A stretch of DNA of 64,000 nucleotides from Calonectria ilicicola. Taxonomy: Eukaryota; Ascomycota; Sordariomycetes; Hypocreales; Nectriaceae. Shown here in pieces: positions 46,478 to 58,010 of this stretch (the stretch's first letter is position 1; each line of letters starts with the position of its first letter). A model generated the notes under the pieces. It made no database searches. It had not been told where the DNA came from and saw nothing but the letters and a program-made list of their open reading frames with translations. The stretch is taken from assembly GCA_020809705.1 (NCBI GenBank), contig CP085835.1:3410001-3474000 (forward strand), in the 5' to 3' direction. The translations under genes and the position numbers were made by a program.

Positions 46478-47638
46478 ATGGATTCGAAATCAAAAGAATC
46501 GAAGAGATCATTGCAAAAGCTCCCGACGGAACTGCTAATACGAATCGCCACGATGGTCTCGCCGTTTGACAGAGCGTCGCTTGCTCTTGTTAATCGGGAC
46601 ACCTACGTTGTCATGAGGAGAGCATTGAAACTCAGCTCGTGGGACCGCTACGACTTCCTCCACCGTTTAGAACGAGATGGAGTGTTGCCGTTGGAAATTT
46701 TATGCCAGACTTGCGCAATGTTTCATCTCCCTCGTCAGAAGCGGGTGTGGAGCTTACGAGAAAGCGACCGAAGATGCATTTTCAACGGCGATCTGACTAT
46801 GCTTGGGTATCTGCAGTCTCCTCACCTTCCTTACCAAGTGTATTATGATATTGTGGCTGCAATCTGCCGGAGCCACCGACTTGGATCCGGAGCTTATACC
46901 CCGAAATGCCTAGCATCACACCAGGTGTATACGAACAAAATGGAGCATATTGGCGTCGATGTTTCAGCACGAATGATATCTGATTGCCTGGTACTGAAAA
47001 CGGAATTGAGGCTGGTTCCAGCGCAGGACAATGTTTTGAGGAGCGTGCGCAAGCTCCGAAAAATATTAGAAAGCAGCCCCCCCGAGTCGAGTCAGTTGAG
47101 CCAGTTGGGCCATGTCTGTCAGCACGTCAAATGGGCTGAGGTCTGGCCTTTTCTTTTCGGGACGAGTAGTACACGATGGAACAGGCTAGAAAGCCAGCAG
47201 TGCCAAGGACGAGACGTGCAGCTGGACTTGGACACAAAGGTTTTGCACGAGTGCCTCTGGACTCACGAGCGGACGTGCTGGACGCGATGCGATGCAAACT
47301 CGAGGATTACGTCGGCTCTGGAAAAGCTGTGGGCGTGCAAGTTTTGCTCGACCGACTACTACGTGTCGACCCAGCACGTCAATCAGAGGCAAGCACGGGA
47401 CAACGTCCTGATCTTGACTTCGTGGAAGAACCTGGGCGCTGGGCGGGGCGTGTATGATAGGCATTGGAGAGAGCACATGGACCGTGTTGGCGATGATCGC
47501 GAAAAGGCGCGGTCCACTCGTGCCTGGTGCGTTGCACAAGCGTATGAAGGCGAGAAAATAGGGTCAGCCGGGTTTGTTTATTACGCATCCCCTCAAGACA
47601 TGTTTCGACTCGCGGGCGTTTCTACATCCCGCGACTGA
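46478..47638 (+). CDS. F-box protein of fungal CxxC type
   Basis: A single exon of 386 residues. An N-terminal F-box (LQKLPTELLIRIATMV, ASLALVNRDTYVVMRRAL, about residues 12-50) is followed by a family-specific domain. Its end, LWACKFCSTDYYVSTQHV then ILTSWKNLGAG and HWREHM, is a pattern shared by a large set of fungal F-box proteins: CxxC-x-x-DY followed by a 'lTxWkdLG' block. The Cys pairs (CDANS, CKFC) may bind zinc. It probably acts as an SCF substrate adaptor. No intron. Divergent from the other F-box gene at 44-45.5 kb. Confidence 0.85.
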   Translation: MDSKSKESKRSLQKLPTELLIRIATMVSPFDRASLALVNRDTYVVMRRALKLSSWDRYDFLHRLERDGVLPLEILCQTCAMFHLPRQKRVWSLRESDRRCIFNGDLTMLGYLQSPHLPYQVYYDIVAAICRSHRLGSGAYTPKCLASHQVYTNKMEHIGVDVSARMISDCLVLKTELRLVPAQDNVLRSVRKLRKILESSPPESSQLSQLGHVCQHVKWAEVWPFLFGTSSTRWNRLESQQCQGRDVQLDLDTKVLHECLWTHERTCWTRCDANSRITSALEKLWACKFCSTDYYVSTQHVNQRQARDNVLILTSWKNLGAGRGVYDRHWREHMDRVGDDREKARSTRAWCVAQAYEGEKIGSAGFVYYASPQDMFRLAGVSTSRD

Positions 47639-50051
47639 ATCTCGAGATAATTACCAGTTCTGTCGGCCAAACTGCGGCTTGTGCAAAATGCAGCCATAAA
47701 CGCTCCAGCCACACATGTCGGAAGAACGTCGGCTGACTGTTCGTCCCAAGAGCTCAGCCACAATCACGTCTTGAGAACCAAGCGCTAACTACCAGGTCCC
47801 AATATGCCTGGCAACAAGAAACAAGAAACAAGTTTTGGACATTGTTCAGGATTCGCCCGGCCAGATGGTAATTTTGCTCAGGAAAGAATGTTCTCTTTAA
47901 ATGTATCAATTAGTCATTCCTTCCCTAATGTCTTGCCTATCATCCATATATAGTCTCAGCATCTTGGATACGCATTCCATCCGCATCTGATAGCACCCCT
48001 CCTCAACCTCCTCCTAAGGAGTCGCTGGCTGGTGACAGGCGTGCACGGGCCCTCCACACAGCCTCTCGCTCTCTTGATGGAAATCGTCTGTCGTCACTGG
48101 ACGCTGCAAAATAATCCTAATCAATTATATTAATTCACTATGAACCGTGGCAGAGCGCATCTCAGCATAATAATTCCGAGATTTGAAAATGGTAGGATTG
48201 TCTACTTCGCAACCAAGTCAAGTTTGCTCCCACCTACTTAGTCTTGTTCTTGCTGTGGCTGTATCATCGGTTCTAGCCAACTTGGTCGAGGCAGATAATA
48301 ACTCTACACAAAGTAAATCTTCCTAGCCCGAAATCAGCTTCTAGTATAAGCGATCGAAAAGATCGAAAAAACTCCCATCTTTCAATGCATCTGGTTTGAT
48401 ACTGCGACGTTCCCATTTGGACAAGGGAATGGAAATGATCTGATCAGGAGCGCCAAGACATCTAACCTACCCTAGACACTCGGGATCTATTCCCCACCTG
48501 GTGGTCCATGAGAAGGTGAACGGCATGCATAATTCTTCCATTCATATTCCCCCACAAATGTCAGAGGTCTACAAATCCTCTAGAGCTTCATTTCAGTCTA
48601 TTTCTACCATGTAAAAAGTGCCTCGGAAACAGCCATTCCATCCATTTATTTCTTTTTTTACAATGCACGAAGCTGTTGATGTGGTACCCAAGCCCGGAAT
48701 CATTAGAAGCGACGACACAATCCAGAGTAGAGAATCTACAATAGAGATGGAGTTCTAGTTTAATCGCTCGGTACAAGGGGGCAATCTTGAATCTTAGTCA
48801 CGGTAGCGCTGTTTGCGTTGGCCATGTTTGACCATTTTTTTTGTCGTCGACATGCTTTCTAGGATGAGCTGTTTTGACTTGATCCAATTCTCAATCACAA
48901 TCTTGCGCCGCTGGCACGCGTGGTCCATTTCCTGATTGATGACTACCCTTCATTAAGAAAACATGCTAGAGGGTGATGAATACGAAGTGTGGGCGGCGCG
49001 TACATTCTGGACTTTCTTCTATTCGGAGTCTATGAGTTCTTAGTCAGTACGAAGCCGAAACATTTGCGAGTCCACATCCGCGCAGAAGACTTATCGTAAC
49101 TAAGCATTTCACTAGTGTATACCTACGCTGGTAGCATGTATAGCCCACTAACTCCATCTCCGCCACCGCCCCTAACCCCTCCCCCGCAGCGGTACTTTCC
49201 ATATGCCTCTAGTGCAACAAGCCTGGGCGGTCAGCTGAGAGCAAAGTGGCCGAGTTCGTATGGAAGCACTCGATATCAAAGCACCTTGGCCAACTACAAC
49301 CTTTACATCTCCGTTATTGAAGATACTTTCCCAATATCATGACAATCATTATCATTATCATCATCACTTCCTCGACTAAAAAAGCGACGACAGCCATCAA
49401 CTTCATCGATGACCACCATCTAGCCTCCCGCCCTCTTGCTTGAATTGAAGCTTAAAACTAGACATGCACAAGCATAACCCAAATCATACTAAAAAAAAAA
49501 GCTAAAAAAAAAGAGACAACATCCGACATGCGTGTCAGCCCGCATTCTCCTTCATAATATGGGCCCCGCCGTCTCGAACGCCAGCCCAACTTCAGCTGCA
49601 AGCCCCTAGCGCAATGCTCCCAACGCCTCCAGTTCTTTTAGCGCTTGCGCGACTCATCTCAAATTCCAACCCACCGGCTACCTTTGGTTTGGATATGCAG
49701 CTACAACGGCTAGTATATTGCCTCTTCTGTCGTACGCTACACGCCCGCCGGTGATGGCACTACCATCTACTAAACGATATGCGCCGTCGACGCCCATGTT
49801 GGTCATGTTTAAACAATTCTCTTTTGCTCTCTGGTGCCTTTTTCCCCTTTCGCCGCTCTTTTAATCTCTGTGGCCGCATCTCTACTTAACCTCCTCCGCA
49901 CCTGCTCTCCCTCTCTTGCTTTGTGTCCCTCCTCTAACTGTCTCGCCAAGGCCAAACATAGCTCGATTAAGCAGTCCCCGAGACCTAAGACAATACCAAT
50001 ATCTTCAGCCAACAGACAACTACAAACCAATACGCAAAGCAAGCCATCGTT
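47639..50051. other. Long intergenic region, one weak peptide candidate
   Basis: About 2.4 kb without a supported gene. A TATATA element near 47947 and a possible secreted-peptide frame at 48189 are noted separately. Bases 49340-49380 have TCA/TCAT repeats and 49485-49515 are A-rich. The last 250 bases are a C/T-rich leader of the MARVEL gene. Confidence 0.45.
48189..48326 (+). CDS. Possible short secreted peptide
   Basis: An ATG-initiated frame of 45 residues. Its first 30 residues look like a signal peptide: a polar start, then LLSLVLAVAVSSVLA as core and cleavage site. The tail VEADNNSTQSKSS has one N-glycosylation sequon. A TATATA lies about 240 bases upstream. The frame may continue through an intron with a GTAAAT donor near 48314, but no convincing second exon was found. 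It may be chance. Confidence 0.2.
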   Translation: MVGLSTSQPSQVCSHLLSLVLAVAVSSVLANLVEADNNSTQSKSS

Positions 50052-51168
50052 ATGGAAAACAACGCCCCAGTTCGCCCTCCTGGAAAGGAACATATCCCTA
50101 TTTACCCTCATGGCTTCATTGTTTTACGTATCCTCCAGTTCGCCTTCAGCGTCGTCCTCATCGGCCTCGTCGGCTGGAGCGTCGCGTTGCTGCCCTTTAA
50201 TAGCAGCATCTTTATGCTCTATACTGTGCGTTCTTCTGTTGCTCCCAATTCTGGCAAATAAACTAACCCGAAGGGTGACAGGTGGTGATTACCTTCGGTG
50301 TAACACTTTGGCATATTGTCGCCCACTTCTGGGCACCTCTTGCTTACAACTACTGGGCCGTCCTGGCCTTTGAAATTAAGCTTGTCATTTTCTGGCTTGT
50401 TTCCTTTGCCTATGTTGCTGGCACAGCTTCCTGGTGGCGGGCTCTGGCCGGTTATCGCTATTACCGCTATGATTACGATTACGATTACGATAACGCCGCT
50501 TTTGGAAGCCTCCTTGCTGCTACCGCTGGTGTTGGTGCCATTGAGTTGTATGTGGACCCGGACCGACAAAACATGTCATGTCATTCTAATTATTAACCGC
50601 AGTGTGTTCTTTGTTGCTTCGCTTATTGTCCATAGCATCGTGGTCAGCCGCCACCGCCGTGATGGCTTTCAAAACAAACCCATTCGGGCCAGTAGCACCC
50701 CTCCCCAGCCCGCGCCTGTTCCTGTGCAGGTTGCCACCGGTGCTTTCCAGCCCCAGCAGCAATCTCAAGGCGAGCAGCCCAATAATCATTCGCCCGGCGT
50801 CCGTTGACTAACGAAACGTTACAGCCTACAACACACAACCGACTTCCAGCCACATTGCTTCCAATCCCGGCTTCATCCAACAGCAACCCGTTCCCGATAA
50901 GCAGCAAATCTCCCCTATCACCACTCCTTCCCCTCCTCCCAACCAGCCCCAGATGTTCCAGCAACCCCAGCCCATTGCTACCATCCACCAGTTTCCCCAG
51001 GGCTACGTCGAGATGCACTCGCCTAATCAGCAACACCCGCAGTCTCCGCCTCCCCAGAGTTACGTCGAGATATACGCTCCTCAGAATCAGAACCAGCAGC
51101 CTCCTCCTACCCAGGGTCAATTGCAGCAACCCCAGGTATATGTTGAGATGCACTCGCCTGACCATTAG
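50052..51168 (+). CDS. MARVEL-type tetraspan membrane protein with Pro/Gln-rich tail
   Basis: Four exons (50052-50225, 50282-50547, 50603-50769, 50825-51168) give 316 residues. Four membrane segments are visible: FIVLRILQFAFSVVLIGLVG, MLYTVVITFGVTLWHIVAHF, FEIKLVIFWLVSFAYVAG and a last one rebuilt by splicing (ATAGVGAIE-FVFFVASLIVHSIVV). A short N-terminus precedes the first, in the manner of fungal MARVEL proteins that shape plasma-membrane domains. Before helix 4 is a DYDYDYDYD stretch encoded by a GATTAC microsatellite. The tail is rich in Pro and Gln and ends with three YVE(M/I) units. The last intron has no good GT donor; a GC donor (AAG/GCGAGC) gives a normal 55-base intron with a GACTAAC branch site and the right phase. 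A GT donor upstream (ACCG/GTGCTT) also keeps phase. Confidence 0.8.
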
Positions 51169-52087
51169 AATTAAGAACCTTATATCATATTAATGTCGTC
51201 TTGTGTGTTGTTGTTCTTTTCATATTATCCGATGACATAGTTTGCGTAGATACTTGGGTTAATGAATAAAAATAAGACAAATAAAGACCAGACTTGATAA
51301 TAAAAGGGCTATTGATTTTGGTTTTTTTGGTAAATTTTAATTTATGTACATAGTATATAAAAGAGTATCTATATAAATAAAAGCCCGTTGAAAATCACTT
51401 ACTTATATTATATAAAATCTATTTTATAATCTAATTATTTTGCTATTAATACCCCTATTCAATCTTTTTTATGTCCCTTAACTAAAATATCAATCAAATT
51501 TGAAGCTAACTATTTTTTAGAAGTGCTATACCTAGCCCAAGCCGGAATGTTATGGAACGCATCTCAATGTGCAGCCCCCGCAGTAAAATTTGATGGCGCA
51601 ACCAACACTTATCAACCGATTGACATTGTGAGTTGGTCAATATCTAGACTGTCAGTCGCTGTCCCTGCCAAAAAAAGGACTCGATAGGCCATCCTCCATA
51701 GCATAGACATCATCTTTACAATTAAGTTCCTTCACCTTGGCAGTAATATTACAACAATCAGATTTTAATCGCTGCATAATTTGGTGTTCCAATGACTATT
51801 CCAAGCAGAGCAATGCAAAGTTTTGGAAGACGCCGCGGCTCGGTTTGGTCAGGGGAATTGTTACGAGCAGCCCCAACGTAACATAAGCCCAGACCCAGAG
51901 ACTCCACAGCAACAGCAATATTCTGTCCATCAAAGGCTGCATCTAGAGAAGTCATTCATGATGAAAAGATCGGTATTGTTGAGTGCCTTACCGACACCAT
52001 TGTAGACTGAATGAGCTATAGATATTACATACCTCCAATGGGTTGTGATCTACTTGTTTGAAAACACCGTATTGGCTCTACCCGTAT
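51169..52087. other. Convergent AT-rich intergenic region
   Basis: Between the MARVEL gene and the permease 3' ends. Bases 51290-51510 are strongly AT-rich with poly-T and TATA words. No gene, terminal repeat or tRNA-like box seen. Confidence 0.5.
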
Positions 52088-53979
52088 CTAATGTATGTCA
52101 TCTCGGGTCGACAGCCTAGACCGTATTACTACAGCGTATAAGGCACCATTCCCGATGCAAAACAAAACGTATGCAAGAGCGGCAAGGGGGTGTTGAATGA
52201 TAGTGGTGGTGATCATAAGGGCAATTGCAATCGAGGCAGCAAGAATGACTAGCCAATGGACCTTCACTATAGGCCGATTGGATCCACCACTGATTGGCTC
52301 TGATTTCTCTCTCAGTCGGAAAGAAAAAAGTCCCATGAGAACGGCGAAAACCACGCAGTACTGGGCAATGGCTAAGACATGCTTGTCAGATGTCACTTAT
52401 TCTAGGACATGGTGTACGATGGGAGAGAGGGATGTGTCTGACCTATAAATGTAATCAAGGAGCTGAAGTCGCCTACTAAAGTGTATGCAGACGCTAGTAA
52501 AGAATTGAAAATGATGCCAGAGCTAGTATCATTAGTAAACTCAGACGGCAGATGATGGGATCAATTAATTTCTGACAATGGAATCGCGCCGTCTCCCAAG
52601 CGCATCGGACGCTGCAAGAAATGTAGAAAATGCTGTTGAGGTCTCATTCCACGCCTGTCATGATCCTCTGGCTGATTATTACTTTTAGCCACCGTCTTCA
52701 AAAGTAGGGGTAGAAACTGGCGCTCCGCCGCCGCTTGTGTCAAACGCCCGGCCGTGAAGGTCTTGATGTTGAGACTACAAAGGCTTGAGAGGCATATTAT
52801 CACAGCGTACAAGACGCCGCCTGCACGGCCGAGGAAATGTTGGCTGAAAGTCTAGTATGTGGTGTCAGCGCGCGGCCACCCGGTTTATAACCGGAGAGGG
52901 GTGGAGTTCAGGCTTAACGGAAGCGCATACCAAGCCAAGGGTGGTTGAGCGAATGATTTCGTCAAACGTTAGTGCGGAAAAGTATGCTATATTAGCAAAG
53001 ATGGAGAGAGCAACGACAATAGTCATGGATACGTTGATAACACGTGGGATGTTGCGACTAGGGTTTCGGAGTTCTCCACCCACTAAACCAAGCTGATACC
53101 TGTGTATTAGCTTAGACTGGCTTGATGTGTATCTTTACGATGAGATGGAAATAGTGGGTATTTACATACCGACTCCCAACCAGAATAAGCCCACATGGCC
53201 GCCAGGACCGCATCAGTATAGTTGGTCGGATCCTTTTGTGGGCGCAATGAAATCCTGGGTTGTACGTTAACTGGGGACGACAGCCCCAGGCTGGGGAAGA
53301 GTAGGACGCCAAAGCCCATAACGATAATGAATCCTACACCCACGATCTTGCTAGCTAGTAAGGTCTTAGTGGAAGCATTGCTGAGGCGGTTTCCGGTGCA
53401 GTTCACAATCGTGACAAGCGTAAGAACGAAGAGTGCAACTAGTTTACGATGTATGTCAAATGAGCCAGGGCCACCGGTTGTCTCGAGGCCGAGGGCATCG
53501 CAGACGTAATCAGCGATGAAGAAAGCCATGATGGTAGCTGAGCACGGCTTGACGACAAATATGTAACCCCACGACGCTAGAAAGCTAGGAAAGTCACCAA
53601 AACAATAGGCGAGGTACTCCTGTGGTCCGCCATTGACAGGCAGGCGCGTTCCCATCTCGACGTAGCAACATGCGCACGCCCATGCTAGAAGGCCTGCAAG
53701 AGACCACACGAGGAGAGCCACCGGCTCAGAGCCTACATCACGAGCCACTAGAGACGGCGACACGAAAATGCCAGTCCCGATCTGTAGCCCAATCACAAGT
53801 GCGATGCCGTCGGATAAGCCGAGAACGCGCTTCTTTGGCTCGGCAATTCAACCGCTGCTGGCGCTTTCGGTCTCGATGTGATCGTTTTCAGACTGTTTAA
53901 GCAGTACGGAGGGCTGCGAGGACTGTGGCGGCTCATCTTCGAGGGGAGAGAGGAGGGACGTTATGATGGGCGTGTCCAT
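52088..53979 (-). pseudogene. Amino-acid permease (LAT-like) with an early in-frame stop
   Basis: Five exons (53170-53979, 52931-53092, 52577-52851, 52443-52522, 52088-52395) encode about 544 residues of an APC-superfamily permease of the L-type/MUP1-like group. Landmarks: LSDGIALVIGLQIGTGIFVSPS (helix 1), CYVEMGTRLPVNGGPQEYL, MWAYSGWES, GGELRNPSRNIPR, SSLCSLNIKTFTAGRL and LVGDFSSLITF. In every case the splice choice restores collinearity with the family. Codon 44, just before KKRVLGLSDG, is TGA (53848-53850); no ATG follows early enough to give a working helix 1. The only escape I can draw is a 69-base intron (GTACTG...GCCGAG), which removes the stop in phase but has a poor acceptor. The call is therefore 'probably broken, possibly mis-modelled'. 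Confidence 0.7.
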
Positions 53980-54913
53980 AGCAGCAGCGGCTTAGTGAGC
54001 CAAGACTGTTATTGCGGTTCCTCTTCTGTGCCTTTGGGGCTGGTGCTGGTGCCGGTGCCGTTCCCCCGTTTCGGCTTGTTTCTGTTCCTCGAACAAAATG
54101 CAGCAAAAATAATGGCCGTTTGCACACCAACCGCTCGTGCGGGGTCGGACCTCGTGTAATCAACCTCGCGGTTGGAATGAGCGTCACATGATTCTATACA
54201 TGCTGACGATTATAGGTCAGGCGGTGAGCTTTGCAGATCTCTGACGGGTGGAAACGTGATCAGAACTGGACTCAAGAACACTGCTAGAAAGAGGTCGCAG
54301 CTGCAGCTTGGGTGTCATCAGTGCAATGTGACTTTTTGCATAAAGGCAAATGAATTGACGTGCGTCATGACCTGATTTAGCCAGCAGCCAACACTGTTAG
54401 TTCCAGCCTCCCTGATTGGGTGGGCTCCCTCAACTACATGGTACGCACCAAACGATTTGCACGGGTAGATGGGAAATGTTTAAAATCTATAGTCGACAAA
54501 ATTCCTTGATCAGCCTTCGAAAGCAACTCCCAAATGTGACAGCAGTAGCAAAATTCGCTATAGTCAGACAGGAGTATCAAGGCAGTCTTAGTGATAAAGA
54601 GCTTCCGGTCTCAACACCAAGGCAAGAAGGCAACACACCACAATCAATAGTTTTTCCAATTGATTTTAAAGACTTTCTTTTAGAGGGATCGTTCGGTCCG
54701 CTCGCCTAGGTGATGTTCATGATTTTTGTTTAATTTTATATCAAGGTTTACCTATTTTCCTACTCCAATTACTACTTGCCTAGCTTGCAACGTCTCTACC
54801 AATAGAGGCATTTTGTCTCTTCGGGTTGTGTGTGTAGTTTATGCTGCTTTCAACCCCGCCCCATTTAACTAATTTCCTAGTGTGCTCGCCTTTCCATCTT
54901 ACCAAGCGCGTTG
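53980..54913. other. Intergenic region upstream of the permease
   Basis: Contains the permease promoter and the 3' flank of the ectodomain-protein gene. A plus-strand frame at 54416-54709 has no motif or promoter and is not called. Confidence 0.45.
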
Positions 54914-55697
54914 TTACATTATTTCTGCGTAAACATCGGTTGAAAGGCCATCATCGGGATCTGTTGCATCCACCTTTGTACCATTTTTCAGCCAGCAATT
55001 TCCTCCTGCGCTTTTGACTCGCGCTTTCATACGACTGCTAAACACGACACTAGAACAGTTTTCTCCGTTTAAACCATTATTACGGGACATGCTAGCGCAT
55101 GCATCCATGCAGTCATAGACGGTGTAAGCGATAATCACGGCGATATCAGCGACTAGACCTCCCTGCTTGGCCTTATGTCCGGCGGGAAAGTTGACACCGC
55201 ACCGCCATTCAAGACGGGTGTTGTGCACATTTGCCTGATAGACTTCCGATGGAGTGCTGGGTGGACACTTCAGATGCAGTTGTGTGATGTTTTCTGCTGA
55301 TACGGGAGCATAGTCATCTACATCATACTTTTCCGTTGATCTAGTAATTCTTTTGAATTAATATCCTATGCTAGAACGGAACAAATTAATGAGGCGCCCA
55401 CCGTGATTTGACCAATGCATTACCAACTCCTCCACCTATGCAGGCTCCAATTGTGAACAAAATGATGCCTGTGAGCGCAATTCCCCAACGTGAAAATAAA
55501 ATGGCTGATATTCGGCCTCCCCTGCTTGATGCGTGGCCGGATGGTGAATTCTCTTGGCGATACCCTTTTTGGTAATATTTTAATTGGAGGCATTCTGCTT
55601 GGTGATCACTGATTTGACGCGTAGCAATCGGATCATCGCCATAGGTTGAGTTTCTTGAATGCATGCCATCCTCGACACGAACCTGAAGGCCGTCCAT
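54914..55697 (-). CDS. Single-pass membrane protein with a Cys-rich ectodomain
   Basis: Two exons (55402-55697 and 54914-55340; 61-base intron) give 240 residues. The first about 65 residues are polar and cytoplasmic; GIALTGIILFTIGACIGGGVG is the membrane segment. The C-terminal region has six cysteines in the pattern of fungal PAN/apple-like ectodomains: CPPS, WRCGV, DCMDAC, CSSVVFSS and GNCWLKNGT. Sequons at NIT and NGT fit extracellular exposure. Such proteins are common in filamentous ascomycetes and resemble carbohydrate- or protein-binding surface proteins, but none of this class has a firm function. The acceptor TTACTAG was chosen because nearer AGs shift frame. Confidence 0.8.
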
Positions 55698-58010
55698 CTT
55701 TTACTGATAATCGTCACAGTTTGTCGGAACCTGATCTTGGAAATGAAAGATATTTATGAAATAAGCATCATAGGTAGATTCTGTAGATAAAATGATAAAT
55801 GGGAAAGAAATACGATGGCTTCCTGGTGAATCCTTTTTATATAGTTAGACAATGTTGTTCAAGGATGATCAGATAGCACAGCAGCTGAGGGCTAGACGAC
55901 TACAATTAAGATTCGCAGCCACGCATCAGCACTTGCTAGACCCGAACTTGCCTATCTGCATTAGTTGCAATTGATCAATTCGTAGCCTCGGGGATGACGA
56001 CTCAGCCACTGTGCCCACGCTGACCACCCTGCTGACGTTTCCCTAGAAGGGAAAAAAGTTGATGAGCCATGTCCAATTCTGTTCAAAACAGCACATTGCT
56101 TGCAAAAAATAACAAGGTTCCGTTTTGAGCTAGATTCCTATCTTTGCTTTTTGAGTAACTGTAACCGAAACAGGATTTAGCATCAGCTAATGCCCATTTA
56201 TTTCGCTTAGGGAATTCTGATGCGGCCTACAAGGTCTTTCAGATTTCTATGTGGTCATCTACAGCAGGTAGCATACGTAGACATGTGTTGGGGGCTGTCC
56301 TGGGACAGATTCCTGCGTATGCAAGTAATATTCGTGCCTCTTTCAAGACTTTTTGGAAGCTGACTGAGGGTCACCCCCCGCATTATTGCTCGTATACGAT
56401 GGAAAAGTGCGACCGTTTTCTCAAATCGACTTGGGGCACAGTGCTCTAGTGCAAATGTGGCCTAGCAGTACAAGCAACTTTCCATGTATACATTATTACA
56501 AGAGTGCCGCCACTGACATCACAGTCAACCAGAATAGCTACGAGAAATGACGCAATCTAAGAAAAAAAGAAACTAACAAGAAAAAATTAAATCACAATTA
56601 GTATCTTTGCAGTTGCATTGTCCGTGGCGCCCTGAATTCATATCATGGTAACAGAGATCCAGGCAATGAGCATCATCATCTGTTCAAACTACAATCATAT
56701 ATTTTATAGCCCAAAAAACGGTAGCAAATTTGGGTAGCTTAGTATTTACATTGTGGCTTTCTCTTACTATTTATACACACATCTGACATACTTTCGTAGA
56801 CTTATGCATAAATGTGCAAATCCCAAAGTATACCGCAGCCAGCTGACTACCTTGGCATAGCCTCTGGGTAACATAAAGCAACCTATAATACTAAGGCTGA
56901 TTCGTATTCGGGCTTGGCAATCGGGGGAAAGATAGGGCCCATATTTGACTGACACGTGTCCTTTTGTTTAATACGACTAAAGGCCTGATTCCTTTTTTAG
57001 GCTATCCAATATCAGGTTGAAATACTAGTGTAAGCCTCGGTGATTATGTTGGTAGTCACATTGTTGCGCGAGGCTAAATCGCATGCACCACGGGCGTTAC
57101 GCTAGATGAGGAATATTGACCTGCTGATGGAGTCGCCCTCCTGCAATGGAAGGAATAGGAAATGATACTTGTGAGCGCTCGATAGTGGGTGGATGCGCGG
57201 CCTCAACAAAGAATGGGGCTATCAAGGGTGGCTTGGACTCTGTTTAGATTTCGATTATTAGTCAAAGGTACAGACTATTGCAGACCACTTTGGTGAAATT
57301 GTGGCAGCTCAGCTGAGCGATCTGCATGGGTTTAAAAGTCTGGGCCTCAATTTAAACCAATTGACTTGCTGTGGCGACGGCTCGTGATATGCAGTGCTGA
57401 CATTGAGATTCGCGTGTTTCAGCCGTAAACAACACAGTAATGCACCGGTATGTAATTTTACTGACAAATCATCGCTTGGCCACTATTTATCCGGTCAGGT
57501 AGAGTACTAACAATTTGGCATACCTCAACTGCTTTCGTGCTGATAGGGTGGTTTGTGAGATAAACACCAAATAGACAAAAATGGTCTAAACACAGCCACA
57601 AAAGCTCCAGCCACATATCTCGAAATACAACTTTGATCACCCAGTCCCGTCTGATCGTAACTTACCCTATAGTCAGTGTCTAACAAAGAACCATCTATTT
57701 CGCTCAAGGTCGATATGCGGAGGATCGGCAGGCCAAAGATTGTCGGGATGTAGGGTGACAGGGCCTTTAATGACCAGAAGCAAAGAAAAAATGTTTCGCT
57801 CGGTTTCGCTGTGTTGGTCGGGCCCCAACTGGACCCAACCAACGAGCCTATAAAATGCCCCAGAATGGGGCGGACTAATAGAACACATTAACCAATATCC
57901 AACCTGCTAAATGCATACATATTCTTTTTTATCTACAGCTAGGCCACATCGAATATCCTCTCCGTCTCTTTAATTCTGCCTCTATTCTATTCTCAGTTAT
58001 CTTCAATAGA
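55698..58010. other. Long intergenic region, no supported gene
   Basis: About 2.3 kb. Short frames at 56249-56449 (plus), 56767-56955 and 57458-57888 (minus) lack motifs, splice partners and coding-like composition. The two flanking genes are divergent, so both promoters are here. No repeat was recognised. Confidence 0.45.

Noticed and set aside
47176..47588. Antisense and alternative frames inside the F-box gene at 46.5-47.6 kb
   Set aside because: Pure shadows of a GC-rich coding exon.
49834..51193. Long frames around the MARVEL gene (Ser/Pro/Leu-rich)
   Set aside because: Out-of-frame readings of repetitive Pro/Gln-rich coding DNA; only the spliced frame gives four membrane helices.
54416..54709. 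97-codon plus-strand frame upstream of the permease
   Set aside because: No motif, no promoter or leader features, and amino-acid composition close to random for the base content.
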